64,000 nucleotides of DNA. Source: Microbacterium oxydans. GTDB lineage: Bacteria; Actinomycetota; Actinomycetes; Actinomycetales; Microbacteriaceae. Made by a program: the position numbers and the translations under genes. The DNA is taken from the NCBI RefSeq assembly GCF_900095745.1, contig NZ_FMIR01000015.1:310001-374000 (forward strand), written 5' to 3'. Below, one piece after another: positions 7,972-16,913 of this stretch (its first letter is position 1; every line of letters begins with the position of its first letter). The notes under the pieces are model-generated. The model made no database searches and was not told the origin of the DNA. It was given only the letters and a program-made list of their open reading frames with translations.

Positions 7972-8991
7972 TCAGGTCGTCTCCCCGCGCACCAGCTCGA
8001 GCACACGGTCGAGGTCGAACTCGTATCGCTCCGGATCCGCGTCTGCGCGGCGCGCTGCCAGGGCGGCCAGGTCCTGCACGAACGCGTCCATGAGGAGAGG
8101 CTGGTCGATGGCCACCGTGCTGAGCCGCGGGCTGACGAGTTGGCCGACGGCCGTCTTGTCGACGCCGATGACGGCGACATCCTCGGGGATCCGCAGGCCG
8201 AGCGCGCGACCGGCGGCGACCACCGCGATCGCAACGTCATCGTTGTAGGCGCAGATGCCGAGAGGAGCAGGACCCGCCTCGTCGCGTGCCTCCTTCAGCG
8301 CTCTCACGGCGCCCCCGACGTCGAGCGGGATGCGCGGGGTGAGCGGCGCGTCGAGGCCGCGGTCGCGCGCCTCTCGCCGGATCCCCTCGAGGCGCGGTGG
8401 CCCGAACGGGTCCAGGCGCTTGTCCGCGAGCGCCGCATAGACGAGCCGCCGGGGGCCGCTCCGCAGCAGTTCGCGCACCTGGATCCGCCCGATCTCGATG
8501 TCGATCGGGTCGGGATCGGCGCCGTCGGCGACGTACGCCCGCCGGGGAACGATGAACGTCCCGGATGCCTGGATCCGCTCGCGCTGCGCCGAGGTGAAGA
8601 CTCCGAAGTCGACGACGGCAGCCGGCCGCAGATCGAGCACGGAGGTCAGCGTCGTCTCGTCCTGCATCCTCGCGAACCGCACGACGACACTCATTCCGGC
8701 GGTCGCGCTGGCTCCCGTGATCCGGTCGACCGAGTCCTGCAGGTGAGGGCCGAAGGTCGCGTGGGGGACGACGACCACGACGATGTCGCTGAGACCGGTG
8801 ACCAGCGCTCGCCCTGCCCGCGACGGGCGGTAGTTCAGAGCGTCGGCGGCAGCCCGCACGCGCGCGCGGGTCTCTTCGGGAAACCGCTCGTCGCCGTTGA
8901 GGATCTGGCTCACGGTCGATCGGGACACTCCCGCGCTCGCGGCCACGTCTTTGCTCGTGGCTCGTCGAGCCGGCTGCACATCCACCGTCAT
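7972..8991 (-). CDS. LacI family transcriptional repressor
   Basis: 339 residues starting MTVDVQPARRATSKDVAASA at 8991. The N-terminal helix-turn-helix (TSKDVAASAGVSRSTVSQIL) and hinge helix (LNYRPSRAGRAL) are followed by a periplasmic-binding-type sensor domain with ICAYNDDVAIAVVAAGRALG and VAVIGVDKTAVG. It faces the transporter gene at 9118 and its own promoter region carries three copies of a LacI-type site, so it very likely represses itself and the beta-galactoside genes to its right. The downstream symporter-like gene may be co-transcribed. Confidence 0.9.
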   Translation of the reverse strand: MTVDVQPARRATSKDVAASAGVSRSTVSQILNGDERFPEETRARVRAAADALNYRPSRAGRALVTGLSDIVVVVVPHATFGPHLQDSVDRITGASATAGMSVVVRFARMQDETTLTSVLDLRPAAVVDFGVFTSAQRERIQASGTFIVPRRAYVADGADPDPIDIEIGRIQVRELLRSGPRRLVYAALADKRLDPFGPPRLEGIRREARDRGLDAPLTPRIPLDVGGAVRALKEARDEAGPAPLGICAYNDDVAIAVVAAGRALGLRIPEDVAVIGVDKTAVGQLVSPRLSTVAIDQPLLMDAFVQDLAALAARRADADPERYEFDLDRVLELVRGETT

Positions 8992-9015
8992 GGCCCCAGT
9001 CTCGCACATCGCTAT

Positions 9016-9073
9016 TGACACGTGACACCTCCGCCATCTACCGTGGTGTCGCGTGTCACTGACACGTGACACC
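9016..9073. promoter_or_regulatory. Three LacI-type operator copies
   Basis: TGACACGTGACACC occurs at 9016-9029 and again at 9060-9073, and its reverse complement with one change (GGTGTCGCGTGTCA) at 9045-9058. The core TGNCACGTGNCA is palindromic with the central CG that LacI proteins favour. The three sites fill the gap between the LacI start (8991) and the transporter start (9118). Confidence 0.8.
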
Positions 9074-9117
9074 AGCGGTCACTGTGACCGGTCCCATTCA
9101 TGACGAAGGAGTCAGCC

Positions 9118-10608
9118 ATGGCGAAGGATTCGACCCGGACCTCGGCGGAACAGCAACGCGCCGCCGTAGCCGTGAGCGCAGAGGAATCGGTGACGGCATC
9201 GCTGGCCGCCGTCGCGGTCGGCGAGACGATCGGAGACCCGAGCGGTCAGAAACTGAAGGTCCGCGAACGGCTCGCGTACGGCGTCGGAGACATCGGCGGC
9301 AACCTGATCTTCGCGCCGATCTCCGCGTTCCTGCTCTTCTACTTCACAGACACCGTCGGCATCGGCGCAGCGATCGCCGGAACCCTCCTGCTCTTCGGCC
9401 GCGTGCTCGACGGCACCATGGACCTCATCCTCGGCACGTTCATCGACCGCACCTCCACCCGCTGGGGGAAGGCGCGACCCTGGATCCTGTTCTCGACCCC
9501 GGTCGTGGTCATCTCATTCATCCTGCTCTTCAACGTGCCCGCCGGACTCGGCGCCGGGGCCAAGGAGTTCTACGCCTTCGCCATGTACTTCCTGTGCCTC
9601 GGCGTCGGCTTCGTCGGGTCCAACCTGGCGTACCACACGCTGCTCTCGGTGATCACGAGCAACTCGAAGATGCGCGTCTCCCTCACCGTCATCCGCACGT
9701 TCTTCGCCCTGGTCACCACGCTGGTCGTGAACTTCGTCACGATCCCGGTCGTCACCGCGAACGGCGGAGGCCAGGCCGGCTGGACGATGATCTCGGTCGT
9801 CTACGGCATCATCGCCGCCGTCACGTTCCTCATCGTGTTCTTCGGCACGAAGGAGCGCGTGAAGTCGACGATCAAGCAGGACGACGGGGTCAAGCTCCCC
9901 CTCGGCAAGTCCCTCCGCATCCTCACCGGCAACCCGTACTTCTTCCTCGCGTTCGGCTTCTTCCTGCTCAACTACCTGCTCTCGGGCACGGCCGGCGTGG
10001 GCATCTACTTCGCCAAGGACGTGCTCGGCGACCCGAACATCTACAGCTTCCTCGGCCTCGTCCAGCTCCTCCCCCTGATCATCGGCCTCTGGTTCATGCC
10101 CGCGTTCATCGCCCGCTTCGGCAAGCGCAAGCTCATTCTGGTCGGCGTCATCGTCACGGTCATCGGCATCCTCATCTCGCTCATCGACCCGAGCAACATC
10201 ACCCTCGTGATCGCCGGCGGACTCGTCCGCTCCATCGGCGGCATCCCCGCCGCGGCCGGACTCTTCGCGCTCGTCGCCGACGTGGTCGACTACGGCGAGT
10301 GGAAGAGCGGCTACCGACTCGACGGCATGACGTATGCCGCCGCGACCGCGGGCCAGAACTTCGGTGCCGGCCTCGGCGTCGCCCTCGTCGGCTGGCTGCT
10401 GGCCGCGGGCAACTACGACGGCCAGGCGGCCTCGCAGCCGGCGAGCGCGGTCAGCATGGAGATCTTCCTCTACCTGTGGCTTCCGCTCATCGTCGCCGTG
10501 CTCATGGGCATCATCATCTGGTTCCTGAACATCGACAAGCACCTCTCCCAGATCCAGCGCGACCTCGCCGCCCGACGGGCCGCGGTGGATTCCGCCTCGA
10601 ACTCCTGA
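9118..10608 (+). CDS. MFS glycoside-pentoside-hexuronide (GPH) cation symporter
   Basis: 496 residues. I chose ATG 9118, with AAGGAG six bases upstream, over ATG 9100. About 45 polar residues precede VRERLAYGVGDIGGNLIF, the classic first helix of GPH/MelB-type symporters; about twelve membrane segments follow, with GRVLDGTMDLILGTFIDRT (the MelB cation-binding-type Asp cluster) and the R-rich loop RTSTRWGKARPW. Likely imports a beta-galactoside or similar glycoside with H+ or Na+. First gene of the rightward operon with the oxidoreductase (8-bp gap) and GH2 enzyme; under the LacI operators. Confidence 0.88.
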   Translation: MAKDSTRTSAEQQRAAVAVSAEESVTASLAAVAVGETIGDPSGQKLKVRERLAYGVGDIGGNLIFAPISAFLLFYFTDTVGIGAAIAGTLLLFGRVLDGTMDLILGTFIDRTSTRWGKARPWILFSTPVVVISFILLFNVPAGLGAGAKEFYAFAMYFLCLGVGFVGSNLAYHTLLSVITSNSKMRVSLTVIRTFFALVTTLVVNFVTIPVVTANGGGQAGWTMISVVYGIIAAVTFLIVFFGTKERVKSTIKQDDGVKLPLGKSLRILTGNPYFFLAFGFFLLNYLLSGTAGVGIYFAKDVLGDPNIYSFLGLVQLLPLIIGLWFMPAFIARFGKRKLILVGVIVTVIGILISLIDPSNITLVIAGGLVRSIGGIPAAAGLFALVADVVDYGEWKSGYRLDGMTYAAATAGQNFGAGLGVALVGWLLAAGNYDGQAASQPASAVSMEIFLYLWLPLIVAVLMGIIIWFLNIDKHLSQIQRDLAARRAAVDSASNS

Positions 10609-10616
10609 GCGCTGAC

Positions 10617-11633
10617 ATGAGCACGCACGGCGCCGAGGTGAACTGGGCGGTCATCGGCACCGGCTTCATCTCCCAGTCCATCTCGGACGACCTCCGCCTC
10701 ACCCCGGGAGCACGCCGCCACGCGGTGTGCTCCCGGGATCCGGAACGGGCCCGCAGGTTCGCGGCGGACCAGGGGTTCGCCGTCGCCCACGGGAGCGTGT
10801 CCGCCCTGCTCGACGACCCGACGGTCGATGCGGTCTACATCGCCACCCCACATGCCACCCATGCAGCGATCGCGATCGCCGCTCTTGAGTCCGGCAAGCA
10901 CGTCCTCATCGAGAAGCCGATGGCCGTGAACGCCGACCAGGGCCGGCAGATCGCGAGCGCCACAGCGGCGAGCGGATGCTTCGCGATGGAGGCGATGTGG
11001 ATGCGGTTCAACCCCGCGTACCGTGATCTGGTCGCGGCGGCGCGAGCCGGGGCGATCGGCGAGGTCCGGAGCGTGCGCGCCTCGTTCGGACTGCCGTTCG
11101 GCCCGGCCGACTCCCCCCGTTGGACCGCCGAGCGCGCCAGCAGCACGCTGCTCGACCAGGGGATCTATCCGATCACCCTCGCCCTCGATGTGCTCGGACG
11201 GCCCTCGCGGATACACGCGACGGGTCGCCTCTGGGACGACGGTGTCGACCTCACCGTCCACACCACCTTCGAGTACGACGACGGACGATTCGCGCAGCTG
11301 AGCGCGTCGATGGTCGAGTACATCGAGCCGACGGCATCCGTCAGCGGCACCGACGGGTGGATGACCGCGCCCGCACCCTTCTGGGCCGCGGATGAGTTCA
11401 CGACCCACGCGGGTCCGATCTCCCGCGCCCTGACCGAGCCGCATCGCACGCAGCACGAACGCCGAGGCAACGGGTACGTCCCGATGCTCGAGGCAGTCAC
11501 CCTCGCGATCGCCGAGCACCGGACCGAGCACCCCACCCACCCCCTCGCGGACAGCATCGCCACCCTCGAGGTGCTCGATGCCGTCCGCGATTCCCTGAGC
11601 AGCCCCACCGCACGACCGAAGGAGACCCGATGA
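10617..11633 (+). CDS. Gfo/Idh/MocA family NAD(P)-dependent oxidoreductase
   Basis: 338 residues. The Rossmann start NWAVIGTGFISQSI, then AVYIATPHATHA and HVLIEKPMAVNADQG (the EKP motif of this family) and MEAMWMRFNP lead to the C-terminal alpha/beta substrate domain. Enzymes of this type oxidise sugars or sugar derivatives. It begins 8 bp after the symporter stop and its TGA overlaps the ATG of the GH2 gene by 4 bp, so all three are one transcription unit. Exact substrate is unknown; a sugar released by or fed to the GH2 pathway is the simplest guess. Confidence 0.85.
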   Translation: MSTHGAEVNWAVIGTGFISQSISDDLRLTPGARRHAVCSRDPERARRFAADQGFAVAHGSVSALLDDPTVDAVYIATPHATHAAIAIAALESGKHVLIEKPMAVNADQGRQIASATAASGCFAMEAMWMRFNPAYRDLVAAARAGAIGEVRSVRASFGLPFGPADSPRWTAERASSTLLDQGIYPITLALDVLGRPSRIHATGRLWDDGVDLTVHTTFEYDDGRFAQLSASMVEYIEPTASVSGTDGWMTAPAPFWAADEFTTHAGPISRALTEPHRTQHERRGNGYVPMLEAVTLAIAEHRTEHPTHPLADSIATLEVLDAVRDSLSSPTARPKETR

Positions 11634-14077
11634 AGCGCACGGCATTCAACGATGGCTGGCAGTTTCGACCGAAGCAGAACCCGTTCGCCGAACTCGGCGG
11701 AGTCAGCACGCCGTACACCGACGTCACGCTCCCGCACGATGCGCTGATCCACGAACAGCGCGATCCCGACGGAGACGGCGCCGTCGCCTACTTCCCCGCC
11801 GGCGCGTACCAGTACCGCACGACGTTCACCCCCGCGGCCGACCTCGCCGGCCAGCGGATCGTCCTCGAGTTCGAGGGCGTCTACCGCGACGCGACCGTGC
11901 ACATCAACGGCGCTTTCGCGGGGCAGCGTCCGTACGGCTACTCCGGGTTCACGATCGACGCCGACCGGTTCCTGCGCCCCGGCGAAGAGAACCTCATCGA
12001 GGTCGAATCACGGCACGGCGGAGACTCCCGGTGGTACACCGGCGCGGGCATCTACCGCGACGTCTGGCTCCACGTCGGACCGGCCGTCCACATCCCGATC
12101 GACGGGGTGCGGGTCAGCGCATCCGACATCGAACCGGATGGCGCCGTCGTCGAAGTCGACGTGATCGTGGCGAGCACGAGCAACCGTCGCGAGACGGTCG
12201 ACGTCGCCGTGACCCTTACCGACCCGGCAGGGACCACCGTCGCACGGGGAACCGTCCCGGTGACGGTCGAGGCGAACGGACGCTCCCGCAGCCGGCAGCG
12301 CCTCTACGTGCGCGCACCGCAGCTGTGGAGCGCCGAGAGTCCCGCCCTGTACTCCGCCGCCGTGGATCTGGTCGTCGACGGCGCGGGCATCGACGACACC
12401 TCGGCGGCCTTCGGCATCCGCACACTCCAGGTCGACCCCGTGCACGGACTGCGCGTCAACGGCGAGGTCGTGAAGCTCCGCGGGGCCTGCGTCCACCACG
12501 ACAACGGAATCCTCGGGGCGGCGACGTTCGCGGACGCCGAGGAGCGCCGCGTACGACTGCTGAAGGAGGCCGGCTTCAATGCGATCCGCTCCTCGCACAA
12601 CCCGATGAGCGTCGCCATGATCGAGGCGTGCGACCGGCTGGGTGTCTACGTCATGGACGAGACCTTCGACATGTGGACCTCGAACAAGATGCCCCACGAC
12701 TACTCGCTCCACTTCACCGAGTGGTGGGAGCGCGACGTCGAATCGATGGTGACGAAGGACTTCAATCACCCGTCCGTGATCATGTACTCCATCGGCAACG
12801 AGATCCCCGAGACCGGCTCGCCGGCCGGAGGTCTCACGGGTCGCGCACTCGCCGAGAAGGTGCGCGAACTCGACCCGACGCGGTATGTCACCAACGCGGT
12901 CAACGGGATGCTCGCCGTCATGGACGACATCAAGAAGCTCGCCGCGCAGCGCGGACAGGGCGACGGTGACGCCGCGGGGATCAACACCCTCATGGCCGGG
13001 CCAGGAGAGTTCATGAACCAGATCGGCACCTCCCCGATGGTCACGGAGAAGACCGCCGAGTCCTTCGGCGTGCTCGACATCGCCGGCATGAACTACCTCG
13101 ACGGCCGTTACGAGATGGACAAGGAGCTGTTCCCGAACCGCGTGATCGTCGGCACCGAGACGTTCCCCACGCGCATCGACCACAACTGGGCGCTCGTCAC
13201 CGAGAACGCGCACGTCATCGGCGACTTCACCTGGACCGGCTTCGACTACCTGGGAGAGGCGGGAATCGGACGCGCCCATCACCTCGCCGAAGGAGAGACA
13301 CCCAGTCTCAGCGGCCCGTATCCCTGGATCGCCGCCTGGTGCGGCGACCTGGATCTGATCGGCTCCCGCCGCCCCGCCTCGTTCTATCGGGAGATCGTCT
13401 TCGGGCTCCGCACGACCCCCTACATCGCCGTGTCGCGCCCCGGCAACGAGGACAAGACCTTCTATGCGGGGCCCTGGACCTGGAGCGACAGCATCGGCAG
13501 CTGGACCTGGACGGGCCACGAGGGCGCACCGCTCGCGGTGGAGGTCTACAGCGACGCGGAGGAGGTCGAGCTCGCCCTCGACGGAGAGGTGATCGGCACG
13601 GCCGCCGCGGGCGCCGAGAACCGCTACAGGGCCGAGTTCACCGTCGCCTACCGCCCGGGCGAGCTGACCGCCACGGCGATTCGACAGGGCGCACGCACCG
13701 AATCCTTCTCCCTGTCCAGCGCCGGCGACGCCACCCAGCTCGTCACGAGAGTGGAGAACGGCCCGTCAGGAGAGCTGGCCTTCATCGAGATCGCGGTCAC
13801 CGACGCCGACGGTCGGGTCGACACCGGAGCGGACCGACTCATCGACGTGCGCGTGGACGGCGACGGCGTGCTCGCGGCCGTGGGCAGCGGGGACCCCGCT
13901 CCGACGGACACCTACGACGGGCCTGCGCATCAGACGTTCGACGGGCTGGCCCTGGCCGTCGTCCGCCGCACGGGCCCCGGCGCGGTGACGGTCACGGTCT
14001 CTGCCGGCGACGGAATCGCCCCGGCGACCGTGGTGCTCGAAGCGGATCCCCTCGGAGCCGCAGCCACCGTTTCGTGA
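11630..14077 (+). CDS. Glycoside hydrolase family 2 beta-galactosidase-like enzyme
   Basis: 815 residues with no signal peptide, so cytoplasmic. The N-terminal sugar-binding jelly roll (to about residue 170) contains LPHDALI and RWYTGAGIYRDVWLHV; an Ig-like domain follows; the catalytic barrel has IRSSHNPMS, YSIGNEIPETG (acid/base E391) and IVGTETFPTR (nucleophile E510). The C-terminal half carries PYIAVSRPG and further beta domains of the DUF4982 type seen in many LacZ-like enzymes. Third gene of the LacI-controlled operon. Beta-galactosidase is the most probable activity; beta-glucuronidase or beta-mannosidase specificity cannot be excluded by eye. Confidence 0.85.
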   Translation: MKRTAFNDGWQFRPKQNPFAELGGVSTPYTDVTLPHDALIHEQRDPDGDGAVAYFPAGAYQYRTTFTPAADLAGQRIVLEFEGVYRDATVHINGAFAGQRPYGYSGFTIDADRFLRPGEENLIEVESRHGGDSRWYTGAGIYRDVWLHVGPAVHIPIDGVRVSASDIEPDGAVVEVDVIVASTSNRRETVDVAVTLTDPAGTTVARGTVPVTVEANGRSRSRQRLYVRAPQLWSAESPALYSAAVDLVVDGAGIDDTSAAFGIRTLQVDPVHGLRVNGEVVKLRGACVHHDNGILGAATFADAEERRVRLLKEAGFNAIRSSHNPMSVAMIEACDRLGVYVMDETFDMWTSNKMPHDYSLHFTEWWERDVESMVTKDFNHPSVIMYSIGNEIPETGSPAGGLTGRALAEKVRELDPTRYVTNAVNGMLAVMDDIKKLAAQRGQGDGDAAGINTLMAGPGEFMNQIGTSPMVTEKTAESFGVLDIAGMNYLDGRYEMDKELFPNRVIVGTETFPTRIDHNWALVTENAHVIGDFTWTGFDYLGEAGIGRAHHLAEGETPSLSGPYPWIAAWCGDLDLIGSRRPASFYREIVFGLRTTPYIAVSRPGNEDKTFYAGPWTWSDSIGSWTWTGHEGAPLAVEVYSDAEEVELALDGEVIGTAAAGAENRYRAEFTVAYRPGELTATAIRQGARTESFSLSSAGDATQLVTRVENGPSGELAFIEIAVTDADGRVDTGADRLIDVRVDGDGVLAAVGSGDPAPTDTYDGPAHQTFDGLALAVVRRTGPGAVTVTVSAGDGIAPATVVLEADPLGAAATVS

Positions 14078-14160
14078 GACCGGGTCAGATCTCGGCGAGC
14101 GAAAGAAACTGACGACTGGCGGAAGGTCTCCGCGGTCGGCGATACTGCCCCAACCTGGGC

Positions 14161-14198
14161 ATGTCAAAACTATACCGAAAGTGGTATAGTTTTGACAT
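14161..14198. promoter_or_regulatory. 38-bp palindromic promoter-operator, leaderless start
   Basis: A perfect inverted repeat: ATGTCAAAACTATACC (14161-14176), six-base spacer, and its complement (14183-14198). TATAGT at 14185-14190 fits a -10 box, and the ATG at 14197 lies seven bases downstream, exactly where transcription should begin. The palindrome therefore holds the promoter, a likely operator and the first bases of the gene. Confidence 0.65.
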
Positions 14199-14778
14199 GC
14201 CGCAGACAACCTACCGCGATGTCGTGCATGAGATCGCCGCCGACAACTACGGGTATGTGACCACCCGCGATGCGGAGGACGCTGGTGTCCCCAAGATCGA
14301 GTTGGTGAAGCTCGCCACGCGCAACAGGTTCACGCACATCGCTTACGGGTTGTACCGCGACGAGACAATCCCGCGCACCCCTCTCGATGAGTACGCGGAG
14401 GCGACGTTGCGGGCGGGAGAGGGTGCCTTTCTGCGAGGCGAGTCAGTGCTGGCCCTTCTCGGCCTTGCAGACGTGAACCCCCGCACCATCACAGTCGCCA
14501 CCCCCAAGCGCACCCGACGCAGGATGCCCGCGCACATCGCACTCACTCCCGCTCCTGAGGGCGCGAAGCCGACGATGTACGAGGGCATTGCGGCGCAGCC
14601 CGCGGCGGAGGCCCTTCTCGAATGTCAGGGGCGCGTACAGGCCGGACGACTCCTCGACGCTGCTACCCGGGCACGCACAGAGGGATACCTTACGACTGCA
14701 GAGATGGCTCGAGTACGCGAGGCGCTGACCGCATGGACAACCCCTACTCATCTCCCCAGTCAAGACGCGTCTGAGTAG
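14197..14778 (+). CDS. AbiEi-type antitoxin domain protein, orphan
   Basis: 193 residues from ATG 14197: an N-terminal winged-helix segment (VVHEIAADNYGYVTTRDAED, then PKIELVKLATRNRFTHIAYG and LYRD) typical of AbiEi-family type IV antitoxins, then a C-terminal domain with AFLRGESVLALLGL. AbiEi proteins usually repress their own promoter at inverted repeats and pair with an AbiEii nucleotidyltransferase toxin. Here the next gene is on the other strand after 33 bp, so no toxin partner is present. An alternative ATG at 14161 would translate the palindrome and is less likely. The mRNA is probably leaderless. Confidence 0.7.
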   Translation: MPQTTYRDVVHEIAADNYGYVTTRDAEDAGVPKIELVKLATRNRFTHIAYGLYRDETIPRTPLDEYAEATLRAGEGAFLRGESVLALLGLADVNPRTITVATPKRTRRRMPAHIALTPAPEGAKPTMYEGIAAQPAAEALLECQGRVQAGRLLDAATRARTEGYLTTAEMARVREALTAWTTPTHLPSQDASE

Positions 14779-14811
14779 AGCTTCTGCAGCCCGACGTCGA
14801 TGCCGGTCGCG

Positions 14812-15462
14812 TCAGACGCGCTCTCGGACCAGGGCAGGCACGGCATCCGCCGGCCCCGCCTCCACCACGACGACCTCGGCCTCGCGGCGGAAGATGATCT
14901 TGAAGATCGGGAAGAACACGGCGCACGAGATGAGCGCGTTGATGAGCATCGTGACGACGTCGGCGACCGTCTCCCCGGCCGCTCCCATCCCCCACGTGAC
15001 CATCAGCAGCTCGTAGATCGGCGTCTTGTAGAGCGTCTGCAGAGCCGCGGCGCCGAAGGTGAGCACGACGTAGGCAACGGTGTACCAGGCGGCCGCCCGC
15101 CACACGTTGGTGTTGGACTTGAAGGTGACGTTGCGCTGCAGGAAGAAGTTGATCACGGTGGCGATGAGCAGCGTGATCTGCACGGCAAGGAAGTACGCGA
15201 GCCCGCCCCCGCCCTCCGGCAGCGCGCCGGCCGTGTAGTCGAAGACGAAGCCGCCGCCCACCGGCGCGGCCTGGAAGTCGACGTCGACGAGCGAGGTGCC
15301 GCTGAACATCAGCTTGAACACCGGCATGATCACGAGCTGCAGCACCGTGAGTGCCACGTTGAGCGCACTGAACACGATGAGTTCGGCGAGCGTCGGCTTC
15401 GTCTCGGCGAATGCCGCCCAGGCGGCGGACAGCGGGTTGCGGGTTCTGACGGCGTCACTCAC
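14812..15462 (-). CDS. GtrA family membrane protein (copy 2)
   Basis: 216 residues from the GTG at 15462 (a longer frame to 15531 lacks support). Four hydrophobic helices with the GtrA-type segment QITLLIATVINFFLQRNVTF; family members are thought to move polyprenyl-linked sugars or help glycosylate surface polymers. It closely resembles the GtrA protein at 18703-19350 across its length, including YFLAVQITLLIA and the VADV..TM.IN helix. It is the last gene of the leftward GH3/GtrA/two-component cluster, 101 bp after the histidine kinase. Confidence 0.85.
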   Translation of the reverse strand: MSDAVRTRNPLSAAWAAFAETKPTLAELIVFSALNVALTVLQLVIMPVFKLMFSGTSLVDVDFQAAPVGGGFVFDYTAGALPEGGGGLAYFLAVQITLLIATVINFFLQRNVTFKSNTNVWRAAAWYTVAYVVLTFGAAALQTLYKTPIYELLMVTWGMGAAGETVADVVTMLINALISCAVFFPIFKIIFRREAEVVVVEAGPADAVPALVRERV

Positions 15463-15563
15463 GCCATTCAGTACACCAATCGGATGCCGCGCGCCGGTCG
15501 CCGCGGACACGATCGGTCGGTTCCGGCGCATGAACGGTAGCGGTGCGGGCAGGGCGCGCCCTG

Positions 15564-16913
15564 TCAGACGGCGTCGCCCTCGCCGTCATCCGCGCCGTCG
15601 GTGCCGCCGTGCGCCGGGAACAGGACCCGCAGCGAGAACCACCGGTCGTCGGCCGTGATGGCGACCGCGCCGCCGTACGCCGCCGCGGCGGTCTCGATGT
15701 TGCGCAGCCCGTAGCCGTGGCCCCTGCCGCGCTGGCGGGTCACGATGCGATCCCCGTCGCGCAGGACCACCCCGTCGAAGGTGTTCTCGATGCGCACCAT
15801 CGCGAAGTCGTCCTGCGCGAAGACCGCGAACCGGATCACCCGCAGATCCTCCGCCGGCACCCGCGCGGCACCCTCGATGGCGTTGTCCAGCGCGTTGCCG
15901 ACGAGAGAGGTGAGCTCGAGCGGACGCATGAACGAGAGGAGGGCGCCGTCGGCCACGACCGACACCTCGATGCCCCGCTCACCGGCGCGCGCGAGCTTCG
16001 CCGTCACGATCGCGTCGAGCACGTGGTTGCCGGTGCGCACCACGGCACCGTACCGGCGGATCGACTCCTCGAGACCGTCGAGCATCCGCGCACGGGTCGT
16101 GGCATCCTGCTCCGACCGGATCGCATCGAGATGGTGCTTCATGTCGTGATGCTTGCGGTTCACCTCGTCGATCGACCGTCGGGTGATCTCGTACTGGTCG
16201 TGCTGACTGCGCAGCAGCTGCGCCATCGCCTCGGCATCCCGCCGCGCCGCGGATTCGCGATGGATGCGCAGCTGGACGTGCAGCGCGATGAAGCCACTGA
16301 GGTCGACGAGGGTGCGGATGTAGAGGATCTCGGTGCCGAAGCGGCCGCTGAATGGCGTGTCCGTGGTCACGAAGCTGAGGTTGGAGATCGCGAAAGTCGC
16401 GACGGCGATCGCCATCGCGCCGACCAGCTGCGTGCCCCCGACGTCGAAGCGCTCCGCCCGACTGAACTGGCGGCGCTCCGCGTACCCGACGACCCCGAGA
16501 CCTGCGGTGTAGACGACCGCCGCCGCGGCCAGCTGCGAATACGGATCGCCGAGCCCGTCGTAGAACCGGTTGAGCTGCCAGAAGCCGGAAGCCACGAGCT
16601 CCGCGAGCACGAAGGTGCGCGCGAGCACGAAGCCCGCTCCCCGCGCCGAGGTGTCCAGCCCGAGATAAACGAAGCCGAACATGGTCGCCGCGGCGAGCAG
16701 CATCCCCGGGATCCACCACGCGATGGGCAGCGTGCCCGCCCACAGCTGCACCGCCAGCAGCATCCCCAGCGCGAGGATGCAGAGGCCGATCGTCGCCAGC
16801 CACCCGAACCGTCGTCGGGCGACGAAGATGTAGACGAGGCAGGCGCCCCATTCCGCGATCGCCGTGAGGTACCGCGGGATCTCGGCGAGGACCGGCCCCT
16901 CGACGCCGTTCAC
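15564..16913 (-). CDS. AgrC-like sensor histidine kinase (GHKL)
   Basis: 449 residues. The N-terminal half has about six to seven membrane helices (residues 15-215). A dimerisation segment ending in NRKHHDMKHHLDAIRSEQ carries the phosphoacceptor histidine (around residue 255), followed by ELTSLVGNALDNAIEGA (N box) and GRGHGYGLRNIETAAAAYGG (G box). This is the layout of the AgrC/GHKL_5 kinases paired with LytTR regulators. It starts at GTG 16913 and overlaps the response regulator stop by 4 bp (GTGA). Signal unknown; a membrane or cell-wall cue is plausible given the neighbours. Confidence 0.88.
   Translation of the reverse strand: MNGVEGPVLAEIPRYLTAIAEWGACLVYIFVARRRFGWLATIGLCILALGMLLAVQLWAGTLPIAWWIPGMLLAAATMFGFVYLGLDTSARGAGFVLARTFVLAELVASGFWQLNRFYDGLGDPYSQLAAAAVVYTAGLGVVGYAERRQFSRAERFDVGGTQLVGAMAIAVATFAISNLSFVTTDTPFSGRFGTEILYIRTLVDLSGFIALHVQLRIHRESAARRDAEAMAQLLRSQHDQYEITRRSIDEVNRKHHDMKHHLDAIRSEQDATTRARMLDGLEESIRRYGAVVRTGNHVLDAIVTAKLARAGERGIEVSVVADGALLSFMRPLELTSLVGNALDNAIEGAARVPAEDLRVIRFAVFAQDDFAMVRIENTFDGVVLRDGDRIVTRQRGRGHGYGLRNIETAAAAYGGAVAITADDRWFSLRVLFPAHGGTDGADDGEGDAV

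Noticed and set aside
9066..10616. Open frame running through the transporter into the oxidoreductase gene
   Set aside because: Only the part from ATG 10617 has real protein features; the rest is an out-of-frame reading of the GPH symporter.
14161..14196. Longer start of the AbiEi-type gene
   Set aside because: It would translate the palindrome; the -10 box and the leaderless ATG at 14197 explain the sequence better.
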